DNA of 64,000 bases, taken from the NCBI GenBank assembly GCA_013396655.1, contig WBMV01000074.1, positions 512,877-576,876 of the forward strand, written 5' to 3'. This document shows, piece after piece, positions 43,401-54,830 of this stretch (its first letter is position 1; each line of letters starts with the position of its first letter). The position numbers and the translations under genes are program-made. The notes under the pieces are model-generated. The model was not told the DNA's origin, ran no database searches, and was given only the letters and a program-made list of their open reading frames with translations. The stretch comes from Campylorhamphus procurvoides. Lineage: Eukaryota > Chordata > Aves > Passeriformes > Dendrocolaptidae.

Positions 43401-45413
43401 AAGATGAAGTCAGACGGGCATGCAACCAGCTTAATAATATTTCTGCTGGTCAAAATTCATCTCAGGCCACATCCAGCAAAAGCTGTAGAAGGTTTGCTGC
43501 TGGTCCTACAATCATTGCGGATTCATGACATTAACTCTTTTCCCCGTTCCTGTCCCTTAACTGAGAAGTGCAGATGACAGCACAATTGGTCCTACATTTA
43601 TGCTCTTCCATTGACACCAGATCCAATCTGGACATTGGTTTTCCAGGTCTCCTCTTTGCGTACCCTTTCCAGCCTTAGTCCTAAGTGAGACAAGATAATA
43701 ATGCTTTATATGTGACAGAGAAACAATCTATTTCTATCCTAAGGCAGGAAATATGCTGTCACATCATAATTGAAGAGAGGTTATCTGGGATCCAGTTAAT
43801 TTCATTCCCTTTGACTTTTTTTTTTTTACTCCATTCCTTCAACTTCAGCGCTGACAGGCTTTTATTGATCTGGTTTTATAACTATATATAGATGGAAAAG
43901 AAATGACCAACTGTGGGTACGAAATTGTCTCTGCCAAAAGTTAAATTCCAAACCAGAGCAAACAAACCTGCACCTGCTCCCTTCCCTTCCATGCCAACAA
44001 TAATAACCACTTACAACATAACTCTTATATAAGCAACTATACCTGAAACAGAAGGTACCGGATCCTCAGCATAAATAAATCAGGGGAATTTAAAGCGCAA
44101 TATTATCTGGCAAGTTTTGTTTCACCAATTAAATTTGCAGCAATTAAATTTGCCATTTGCTTTTGAGCCTGCGGTTTCGAGGATAGGAGGACCTAAGGTA
44201 GCACTTAAAGACCGTCAGTACCACACTTGGCTTTTGAGCTGTACTCTGCATCCTAATTAACATAATTAACTGCAAAGCAGACATCTCTAAACAAGGCAAA
44301 TTGCACTGACAGACCGCTGTCCAAATTCAATGAGGTGTCTCTGCCCTGGAGAAAGAACATAACCCTATCAACTATAACATGCAAAGAACCTCTGCAAGAT
44401 GGAAGAATCACGAGGCTTTTAGCCAAAAAACTAAAGACAACCCAAAAATCATCCCAGGCTCCAGGAACTGGGATTAGTTAAGCATTTATTTAACGCTTTT
44501 GAAACTCACTGCCTGAATTACTTACTCTCCAATGCTCAAAACCACCAAGTAAGAGACCTGGCAGCTTCTTGGGAGTTGAACTGCAACCTCTGGCAATCCC
44601 ACGCTCAAGAGACTATCCTCTCCAACTCAAACATGAAGGAAGGAGTGTGTACAAGTTGGGGTCAGTGTGTCTGACCTCTCTACCATCCTTCACCAGAAAA
44701 GCCTTACCCCAAATCACTGCTTGATCGCTACAGACACCAGTGAAAGGGAAGGAAACTGAACCCGTGCGCGTATTCTCCACTCTAACCATTCAGGTGGCCA
44801 CCCATAGTCAGAGACGAGTCTCTCGAAACCACAGGTTATTTGTGACCTCAGAAGAGCCCTACAACACCCCTTTTTTCCCCCACATTTCTCCTCCTCTGCA
44901 AGCCAAAGCATTACTAAGTACACAAAACAGTCATCAGCAAAGCCCACTCTTTCCTTCACTCCCATCACGAACCTCCTCGCACACAAATCCTTTCCTCCCA
45001 TCACACCATGCAGGCTCTTCTCAGTTAACGTTTCCCCTCTGAGTCTGCAGCATCATAGACATACTTTCCCCCACTTCACCACTTGTTTCACATCATTTCA
45101 CACCACTATTTCCTGGCCACAGGGCCACTGTGCTCTTGAGCAAGCTGTGCTTTCACCTGCAAAACTCAAACTCTCCTTGTACAGTCATTTCTGCTACAGA
45201 AACACTCCTGTGAGCATTGGTGGCCAGTCCACAGGGATCCTCTGCCTTTGGGTTCAAGCTCTATGATTTCAAAAGAGCTGGTGATGAAACAGGGCAAGCA
45301 GTTGAAAAGTTCATTTAGAAGGAGACTCAGCACCTTGCCCTAAGAAATGAGATATTTTAAACTGGGAAAACAGGTTCCCAAAGATTAACTGACCAAAGGA
45401 GTGCCTCCCATCG
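40426..45413. other. Gene-free intergenic DNA
   Basis: About 5 kb without recognised exon or mobile element. 44080-44290 is AT-rich, high-complexity and contains TAATTAACATAATTAAC and a doubled CAATTAAATTTGC, which could be homeodomain sites. Confidence 0.45.
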
Positions 45414-45853
45414 TGTTACAAGAGAGATATCATAGAGAGCGGGCATCCAGAGAGATAAGGAGGTCAGGAGTCAGGATGAGTCAGGAGATTTTCTTTGCAA
45501 GCCTGGACATGTAGAGAAAAGGTGAAAAGTTCAACTGAGGAAGAGGAGAGAAAACGACCCCTTTGAGGCTGAAGAAACAGGAACGACCACCAAAAACCTC
45601 CCCAAAAGACGACTCCGCCCCAGGCTCCGACCAAACCCCACCTACTACGAATATTATAATTAGATGCCCAGACCTAATGAATATGTATGTAAAATGTTGT
45701 ATCCCACCCCAAAAAACTGTATAAAAACCCTAACTTTACACTGGAACTTTAGAGCTTCTTTGTCCAATGCGAACTGGGGGCTCTCCAACGTTGTATCCAA
45801 TAAATACCTTTGCTGCTTAAAGATAAAATTCTGTCTTTGAGCAGTTTTTCAGA
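45414..45853 (+). mobile_element. Probable solo LTR (plus strand)
   Basis: A TATAAAAAC TATA box (about 45720), an AATAAA (about 45800) and a TTTTTCA end (45853) occur in LTR order, with a possible TG start at 45414. Layout and some wording (AAGGTGAAAAG.., a GAGGAAGA block) resemble the element at 39651, so they may be distant relatives. The 5' edge is uncertain and I found no clear duplication. Confidence 0.5.
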
Positions 45854-46456
45854 GCTATTTTGGCATCAGTGATCGTGTGAGTGAACTGAGTGACAATGAC
45901 AAATTTCAAAAAGTTAAAATCCTCTGCTGATCAGCAGCAAAGGTACAAGGCTTAAGCAGCAATGTATTCAGGCCTGGAACAGCCAGAGTCTCAAGCTACA
46001 GTCGTGAGACTAGAACTGTCCCTTAATAGAGGAGAAAGATTCCCCAACAGCAGCAGCAGATTTAGAAGCCCATGTTCTACCACAAGAAAATAGCAAATAG
46101 TTGAGCGATAGAGCTTTATTGCTTCCCTTTATGCTTTAGAGAAGGCATAAAATGTGAAAATTAAAGCGATAAATGCATATAAAGGGACAGCGGGTAAAAC
46201 AAGATTCTTCATGTTTCAGAAAAAAACTCCTAAATACAGCAGGCTGGTGTCTCAGGAAGTGGATGGGTACAGGATCCATAAAACAAAACACAGGAATTGG
46301 TGGCACCCCCCAGTGGGAGTGCTCACCAGCCAAGAAATCCCCCTGTCCCCTTTGGGAACAGCCAAGCATGAGATGTTCGTACACAATCTGGTTCTGGAGG
46401 GTTCTTCACCAGCTTTGAGGTAAAGCCACCTGAGCACTCAGCCAGACCAAGGAATC
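45854..46456. other. Gene-free spacer
   Basis: Nothing recognised. Confidence 0.45.
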
Positions 46457-46763
46457 CAAAGTAACTCCAAAGTCACTCCTAACTCCAAACACCCTCCAAA
46501 TTCACTCTAAACACCCTCCCAACTCCAAACTCACAACTCAAAATTCCAAACTCACAACTCCCAACGACACCAAACAACCCCAAACAGTTCCCAACAACAA
46601 CCAACAGCTCCCAACAACCCCCTACAAACCCCAAACAACCCCAACCACCCTCAAAAACCAACAACAACTCCCAACCACACCCAACAACTCCCAACAACGC
46701 CCAACACCAGTTTGGGGTCAGTTTGGAGTCAGTTTGGGGTCAGCTTGGGGTCAGATTGGGGTT
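46457..46763. repeat. Strand-asymmetric C/A-rich then G/T-rich repeat
   Basis: 46457-46708 is almost free of G on the plus strand and made of loose CCAACAACTCC/CCCCAAAC units. It switches abruptly to five 11-bp units of AGTTTGGGGTC (46709-46763). The open minus frame of Gly/Val/Trp-rich sequence over it is an artefact of the repeat. Confidence 0.9.
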
Positions 46764-47657
46764 GACAGTTTTGAACTCCAAACAACCACAAACATCGAGC
46801 CCAAAGTAGCCCCAAACTCACGCCAAACAACTCCTGACTCCCTTGTCCTCTCCACTCCTCCCAGCTCCTCCGTACTACAGCAGAAATTACAAACCCAAAA
46901 ATTACGTGAAAGGAGTAAATGGGGAGAAAACACAAGCCAAGTCAGAGAACCAAATCTGTGCTGTTTTCAAAACATCAGGATCCATTTTCCTGCCATAAAC
47001 ACTCTGCAAAATGGGTGATGTTCCCAGAGAATGGGTTTCACTTGGTACGTGAGTGATTTCCAGCTTATTGTGCTGACTTACAGGAGCATATTAGGGCTTC
47101 GCTGAGCAAACGATGGGGCACAACTGTCCATTTTCTCGAAAAATTCATACAACTCAAAAAAAAAAAAAAGACTGCCTCTGTTTTCTGATTGTGGTTCTTT
47201 AAACCTATGTTTAGGGTTTGACACCTTTGATCTGGGTGTGGGGATGGGCAGAAGGAAAGTTATTTTAAGACACCTAGCCTGTCTCCTCAGCACAGGACAC
47301 TGACATTGACACTCCCTTGGGCAGATGCATTGTGAATTTTTGGGGCCACAAAATCTCTCTGTTCTCCATAAGGTATATCCTAAGGTAGGACATACCCCAA
47401 AGTCAGGAAGGAAGTTTCCAGACTCCCACTTTTCTGGGGCTGGGGGGATTGCACAGCGAGCATCAGATAAGAGTGAGGAGCCAAATACAGAATTCAGTTA
47501 CACTCTGTGGTTAAGAGCGCACTGGGAGGTGGCAGAGCTTCACCAGAAAGAACAATGTCAAAGAAAAAACAAAGAAACAAGAAAAAAGCAAAAAACTACT
47601 CCAACAATATAGCCTTTTCTTATTTCTTCTGACCCTCAACTGCTGCAGTTTGAACCT
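46764..47657. other. Gene-free spacer
   Basis: No exon recognised. An A13-like run lies at 47157-47169. Confidence 0.45.
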
Positions 47658-48306
47658 TGTGCTGGTTTAAAGGTAAACCGGCAGGAGAAATGGACCCACC
47701 ACAAGAGAGATTAGAAGTCAGAGTTACAATTTAATGAAAGGTATTACAATAAATACACTGACAAAAAGAGAAAACTGCTTTCAACTCGCCAAAACCCAGC
47801 AGTATAACCCAGTGTCCCGGGGCACAAGCCCAAAGGGGTTTGTTGGCCCTTGTGCCGAGACCCACGTGGTTCCCCCGAGTTCAAAGCAAAAGGAAGTGAA
47901 GAACCTGTTGGTGTAGATGATGGCTGTGGTCTGATCGGGAGTGATGGTCGTAGTCCAGTCGAGAGTGGTGGTTTCCTCCTGTCGAGGTCCTTCTGCTCCT
48001 CTGGATCCAACGAGACCTACTTGAGGTCTTCTGAGCCCCATTTATGTACCCTCAGGGAGCACCCAGTCCCTCCCCCAGGGCAGGGACTCACACAATGGGT
48101 GATTAACTCTGAGTCATGGGGTATTGTTGAGCCGTTGATGGCCCATTAGCAGCCACGCCCCCTCAGGCCGGGTGTGAGGGTGCTAACAACTTCCTGGGCA
48201 GCTGCTGCAAATGGTCCATTGTTCTTGGGAAACAGAGGAGGGTAGAATACATAGCTTTGATCACCCCCACACAGTGATAACTGGTCCCTCCTGCTGAACT
48301 AGGACA
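47658..48306 (-). mobile_element. Solo LTR with perfect 5-bp target duplication (minus strand)
   Basis: On the minus strand it starts TGTCCTAGTTCAGCAGG and ends ..AAACCAGCACA, so it has TG...CA ends. AACCT flanks it on both sides (47653-47657 and 48307-48311). It contains a GGTACATAAATGGGG TATA-like box (about 48034-48048) and an ATTAAA poly(A) signal (near 47733). A 5-bp duplication and the TGTCCT start fit an ERVL-type (class III) LTR. No internal sequence remains, so it arose by LTR-LTR recombination. Confidence 0.88.
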
Positions 48307-51300
48307 AACCTGTACAGAACATGTGATACCATCAACCAGCTTTATTCTTTCCTCTCAGCTACAGGAGAGGAGATGAAATGACATGGCATAAAAGCTGTGA
48401 GACAAAACCACCCCTTGGATGTTTTCCGGCCAAACTTTTGCTGGCAGAGTTTGTACCAGCTCATCGATTTTCAGTACGTGGACTGAGCACATCATCTTTC
48501 TGTCACGGAGCTCTTCCTTCATCACACAGAGCCGGAGGCTGAGTTTGCAGAGGAGCTGATTACAAAAGAAGCTCTCGGGTTTCTCCTCACAGAACGAACA
48601 CGCTTGGTACAGAAGCATCAGGCTACCATGGGGGATTTTTTTTAGCAAAAAGAGTACATTTTTCAAGGCATCTCTATCGACCATAATACTTTTGAAAACC
48701 TTTTACGCTGAAGGGGTTGGCAGCTCCCACCCTGAGCGCCAACAGAGGAGTTATTCCCTCTGTATTCTACAGTTTCTGAACTCTGCTGCAGGGTCACAGA
48801 GGGGACAAAGCTAACACCCAATCACCCAGTAACAGTGGCAGCAACACATCCCAGGAACCATTCCATTATTTCAGACAGTTACTTAGAGTCAGTGGCCAGA
48901 TGGCAATTGCAAGATAATAATAGCTGTGAAATTTGTACGTGTCTTCATTTCTCTCAAGGTAGAGAAAGATAGTTTCGGCATTAAAAATAGCAGGAACGCC
49001 TATGAAAAGCCATTTTCTAATGGGGGCCGCCTGCCTTTGCTATATTTTTTGCTTTATTTGCCTCACAAAACTCAACGTGGGAGTCTTTGCCAGAATCTAC
49101 ACTCCTCTGATGCACCTGAAATCTCAGAGACTCCATAGCACCATTTAAAAGTAGATATACTCTAAAAAGGAACTGTGACGTTCATATTAAGAATAAAGAG
49201 CTCAGCAATTTATCCCCTTTTCAGGGCAACACTTGATCAAAAGTAAGTTAATATAGGCTTAAATTTAGCTATGTTTATTTAGGGCTATCTGCCTTTATAC
49301 ACAGTTAGATGTAAATAAAAAGCCAGGCAGAAGCTTCTAAGCAGAGCCACAAACAGTCCCCTGGAAAACAACTTTCTCTCACCCATTGCTGATATCCCAA
49401 GTGGCCAGAAGAAAGGCAGAAAAAGTAAACCCAGCACAACTCAGGACTCCGACCTGCAGACTGAGCCCCACTAGTCACTTTAGAAGCTCTCTAGATCTTG
49501 ATGATTTGCTAATTATTTGCAGCATTCCAACATCCTGTAGCCTCCACATGAGATGAAGCAACAGTCAAATATATCCACTCAGCAGCAGTTCCTAATATTT
49601 TAAAACACCCTCCATTGGTGAAAACAGTCACCTAGCTTATTAAGACCAAACATTTCCAGTGCTCAGAATTCCCTCCTCTATAAATGAAAGTGGAAATCAG
49701 CATTATCATCATTTTGCAACCCCAAGGAGGACTGGCTGGAGCTGTGCTGCGTTCAGTGCTCTGCAGGGCACACGCTGAGGATCAGCCTCACAGCAGTGAG
49801 TCTGTAGTTGAAAGAGAGACATGGGATAAGGTGTAAAATGTATTTTCCCAAGGATTTGTCCACAGACACCTTGCAGAGCAGGAATAGAACCTCAGGCCCT
49901 CCTAGCTCCTTTTTTCTGGCTATTTAAAGCCATTTCTGTGCTTATCAGTGGTACCAGTGGCAGCACATCACAGCCAACAGCAGGAGAGTGCCTAGTCCAA
50001 AAATGCAGCTGAAGGAGAGCTCTTCTCTCAAACAGTCCATGTTTCCTCTGAAACAAGATCAAGCTTACCCTGATAATCCCCCAACACGTTGGTGTGATTG
50101 TTCTAAAGCACTTCCAATATTAAGCAATCCATAATTTCCCAACATTACTGGGCCTCATACTGGAACATTTTTTCCTGAAGGGCTATATTAAATATCCCAC
50201 ATTACAGAGTAGCCCAAACGCTGCACCTGTGATCAAACTAATAATACAATAAATAAAGAGAATACCCTTTCTGATGAAGCTTCTAAGTCACAACTGTTTC
50301 TGGCCCTTTGTTCCCTCGACTCCAGAAAAGTGTAATGGAATCAACTACCATTTACATTTCCAGCTAATTTACATTTCCAGCTGGAGCCTGAGAATGGTTT
50401 ATCGAGGACTGTCCTTGAATGCTTTGCTCCCAGAGTGAATTAAATTAGTTTTCATTCAAAAATAGAGGCTAATTCATTTTTAAGCATTCAAAAAGATAGA
50501 AGTTAATGGTTCCCTCTCTGGCACTGCGAATGTGATTAGCTGGCCTGGGTTCACAAAGGGTCTGCCCTTGATGACATCTGCCTGATTTATAAGCTCTGGC
50601 AGCTCATCATTAAAAGCCCCTTCCAGAGGGGGAGTGAAAATGGTAGCAAGACCTTGCTTGCTTTTTTAGAAAAACCTGACAGGTGAAACTCGTGGGCTGA
50701 ACCAACACACTGAATAGTTGCAACACTCCCATGGCCATCAGGAAGCATTCAAGCCTTTCACTTTGGAATAAATCATCACCTTTTAACAAGCAAGAGGCAA
50801 CTGGAAGGGGAGGCTGGAGATGCCCACCCGTTTGGGAACAGGAGCACACAGAAACCTCCTAGTGGCATTCTCCATCCACGTGCTATTCCTTAAGGGACTT
50901 AAAAGCTTGTACTTTTCCTCACCAACCATACAGAGAGCTTGTTTAGTGTTTAATAAAGCTCAAGAACTGTATTAGTAAAGGTCAATGAAAAAGCGAGCTC
51001 GTGCTTCATCATACCAGTGCCTGGGTGACAATCTCCTACGTTCCCAGCAAGCTGAAGGACAGTGGCATCATCATGTGCATGGGGAAGTTTTAGACCATCC
51101 CCAGTGACTCGGCAAGAGAAAAGACCTGTGTGATCAGACACCGCCTTTCCCAGTTCGCCAAGTGGGCTGCAGAACTTGGTAAAAAACCTAGGTAAGTGGG
51201 AATGCAGCCTCAGGTTGGGCTCCTCTAAACTGGAAACAAAGATATCAAGGGCTGGTTTAATACTCTCCTTCAGGGCAACAGAACCTCTCCAGCCCTCAGC

Positions 51301-53428
51301 TGATTTGCAAGTAAAAAGGAGGTAATAAAGTATTTTCTAGGAGAACAGGATGCTGTACTTCTACAACATAGTATTGTAGAAATTAATTAAGTATCCTCAA
51401 AAATATTAAACCCTTTCATTAGATGAGTGCTGCAAAGCACAGGCCTCTTTTCACGGCTTATTTCTACTATCTTTCTTCCCTCTCCTAAAAAAAAGGGTTT
51501 AGATCTAATGTCTTCAAATGGAACATCATAGCAAAAACAAACAAACGAACTAAAAAAAAGGATTCTGTGGGGGAAGAAAATTCTTTTTCTTTACTGCTGC
51601 TCCCAGGAATCCCAAGATGGTAGTTGTCAGTATGGAAAACGTAAGTTCTGCTTCAAATAAAGCAGGTATCGCGGAGAACACAGCACGAGCAAAAGGTGCT
51701 GAGAACTCTTCTCGGCGAGAAAAGAGTCAGACGAACGAATGACAGGAAATTCTGCAGAGCTCACGGGTGACAACACACAAGGAGACCAGCACAGGAAGAA
51801 AGCTGTAGATAACTTTGTTTACTGCATTCACCACTGATAGTTCTTATCCAGGCAAAGCAGGCTTGGCCCAAACTTCAGAGGCAGATTTGCAGGGAAATCT
51901 CAGCACACCTCAGGGAACGACACCAAAGAGAGGAGATGGCACTCCTCTCTGAATCAGTGCCCAGGAGTGGCAGAGATATTTGGGACACACTGTGGAGAGA
52001 TAAACAGAGTTGACTATATGAGGGCATATTTTTTTAAAAAAATAAAAAATAATAATAAAAAAAGCCAGAGCTCTGAACTGCAACTGTTTCATGAAGCAAA
52101 GACAGGAGACTTTTGTATGAACTACAAGCAGGCACAGCTTTCCTTCCACAAAAAAATTAGACTAAATTTGAGTGTAATAACAACCGATCCAAAGCACTGG
52201 ATTCTTCTTTCTTAGTTACATCAGAAACTATAATATCACAGGACTTTGACTACAGGCAGCTTCTTCTGTGTTTCTTATGCAGAAGATGTGCTAACAGACA
52301 GCTCCAGGCATTGTACAGCACCTCCTTGGGGAGATCGAGCACATCTCCCAAAACCTCTCAGCAGCTACGGTTTTGAAGGTTTCAAAAAGTAGTTTCTATT
52401 GCTTCCCCTGCAAAACTACCAAAGAAATGCACCTCTGCCGCTGGGAAATATCATGCAGGAAAGGGAAGGCAAACAAATTTATCAATCTCATTAGTGGGAT
52501 GATTCTGCTTTCTCTTCAATTGTCTACAATATTGTTTTCGAAGGATGGGTAGTCCAAATGCCAAAACTGAATTAGGAGTAAATGGCTTCTGATTGGGAAT
52601 TTCCTTCCACAAAGAGAGGTGTGAAGCACTGGCTGAGATGAGAACCAAGCTGTCTTCTCCTCTCTGGATATTATATACCCAGATTTTAAGCTTCCCCAGA
52701 GCCTCATATCCCAAAGATATAAGATTCCTATTTTCCCTAAACAACACCTCAGATCAGAGGGCTTTAAAGAGCACATGATGAGGAGAACAGTCTGTTTCCA
52801 AATCCAAAGTGTTTAGAACCTGGGATTCTGTTTACACCATTCCTAATCCCTGAATATTCCTTTCCTGTAAACTAACATAAAGCAAAACGCCCCTTAAGAT
52901 AAGCAGAAAATCAAACATATTTGTACGGTATTTCCAAGGAGATCCAGTCACAATTATGAGTAATAACATCTCCCAAAACCAAAAACCCAGCTGAGAATAG
53001 AGCATTACCTTAAAAAGAAGTCAGGCTTCTATCCATTATGAAATCATTTCCCAGCCCAAGGAGTCCTTGGGGACTTTCACTGAATACTGGATTACTTGTT
53101 TCTGCAAACCAAGAAACCAGAATGGAATTAATTACAAATGCTGGTATCTACAGTCAGCCTAGAAAAGGCATTTCCATACATTTCAGGCAACCTACTGAAG
53201 TCTAACCACTCACCAAATAATACATCCTTATTAATAATGAATATTACAGAATTAAACATGTGGGTTTAAATATTTTTTTCTGTGGGTTTCTGGGCTTTTT
53301 TTGCATACTTAGTTCCCAAGTCAGGATATGAAAAGGAAGTGTCCTAAACCAGATACCGTGACTCAAAAAAGTTAGATTGTAGAACTCTTCTTTAGATACC
53401 CCAAAGCAGGCCACAGGTAGGAGCAATT
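48307..53428. other. Gene-free intergenic DNA
   Basis: About 5 kb. A 109-codon ATG frame on the minus strand (48355-48684) has five or more Cys but no recognisable domain, and chance frames of this length are expected. 50330-50620 is high-complexity DNA resembling conserved non-coding sequence and includes a doubled ATTTACATTTCCAGCT (50351-50384). Confidence 0.45.
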
Positions 53429-53990
53429 GCACACCGAGAGCGAGCTCAGGGTCTCACAGTTGTGAGAAACAGTCTCTCAACCAAATGAATTTATTTTTTA
53501 TATAAAAAAGTTTATTATATGGTAAGAGCAATGCAGGCCTGGACACGAGGGGGGAGTCTTTGCTCCACCAACTCGTGCATCGGGTACAATGTGTGTCTGG
53601 CTTTTATCCAGCCACATTATCCATATTCATTACATGGTATACATATGAATTTTTACATACTTCTCCTTATATGGCTACAGTTAAGTCATTATTTTTACAA
53701 CTGGTTAATTATTGCAGTACAATTTAGTGTCTTGATAACTTCCCACCATAATTCAGGTATTCCTTGGTAGAGGGGTGACAGGGGAGTTTGGGGGGTCATG
53801 TACAATTTAGTGTCTTGATAAAGGGGTGACAGGGGAGTTTTAGGATTTAGTGTTCTGACAGATTCCTAATCCTAATTTACGTATCCCTTGGTAAAGGTTC
53901 AGGGAAACTGATGACCTTACAACAGTTGGTTTTATTGTTTTATGGGGCTGCAATAAAACCATTTGTTCCTCTATTGGCACGAATTATATA
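53429..53990 (-). mobile_element. Probable LTR element (minus strand)
   Basis: The minus strand shows a GGATAAAAGCC TATA box (about 53600), AATAAA poly(A) signals at about 53487-53520, and a U5-like end ..GCTCTCGGTGTGCA at 53429. Two similar segments with GTACAATTTAGTGTCTTGATAA (53722 and 53802) show an internal duplication. The upstream edge near 53990 is a guess, and no duplication was found. Confidence 0.55.
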
Positions 53991-54370
53991 CATACTTATT
54001 ACACGGTGCCAAGAGGAGCCTCTACTGTTGGCCTTTAGAACTGGATCCCCCTGAAGAGCAGCCAGAGCACGCTCATTAAATGCTGGCACATCCCACCTAC
54101 TGACAGGAGACAAAGATTCAAGACAATACCTACTCTCATGATATGGCTCAGGTATCTCTTAGCAGATGAAAATCTCAACAAGAAGCCTAAACCAAACATC
54201 ACAGGCAGTTTTCTCGTGCCCCATTCACTTGGTGGCTTTCTGTAGCTTTGGCTGCAGCCAGGAGGACATTCCAGAGCCTGGCAGCAATGCAGCAGCTCAG
54301 TCCAGCTGCAGACCCTCCCAAAACCTTCAGGAGGACCTGCAAGTAAGAGGCAGCATTGTGGGAGAAGGAG
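53991..54370. other. Gene-free spacer
   Basis: Nothing recognised. Confidence 0.4.
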
Positions 54371-54830
54371 TGATCTAGGGAACTAACACTTAAAGGGAAC
54401 TGATATAAGGGATCAATAACTGATATATGGTATCAATGACTGATAGAAGGAACTAACAGTTAGAGGGAACTGATATAAGGGATCACTAGGGAACTAACAC
54501 TGAGACGGTTAAGAGAAATAATTTTAAGGGGTTTTGCTCAAGTTTGCAAAGATAGACTGCATGGTTGAGGCCTAATTAGGTACAAACATAAAAGGAAGAA
54601 ATACATGATGGTTGCCATCAGTACCTGGCCTTGAGGCGTCTAAATTAGAATGGACACCATCTGCAACTAAAGATAAATCAGGAAACATGTCAAGAAAATA
54701 AGAGAACTATAGAAGTTTGCTCATTAGACCAGCTTGGGTCACCAACAAAACTGGTTTGAGCTGCTTTTTGAGCCAAGGTGAAAAGGACACAGTGAGGAAG
54801 ACTCACGATCTTCATCCCCAAGACCCCCCA
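54371..54830 (+). mobile_element. LTR-like element, family copy 2 (3'-truncated)
   Basis: Very similar to 39651-40115 over its first 460 bp, including the internal GATATAAGG repeat and the GGTTGCCATCAGTACCTGG core. It breaks off at CCCAAGACCCCC, before the TATA and poly(A) parts. Confidence 0.85.

Noticed and set aside
46479..46697. Gly/Val/Trp-rich minus-strand frame
   Set aside because: Translation of a low-complexity repeat.
48355..48684. 109-codon minus-strand ATG frame with several Cys
   Set aside because: No recognised domain, no polypyrimidine acceptor upstream; frames of this length occur by chance in 64 kb.
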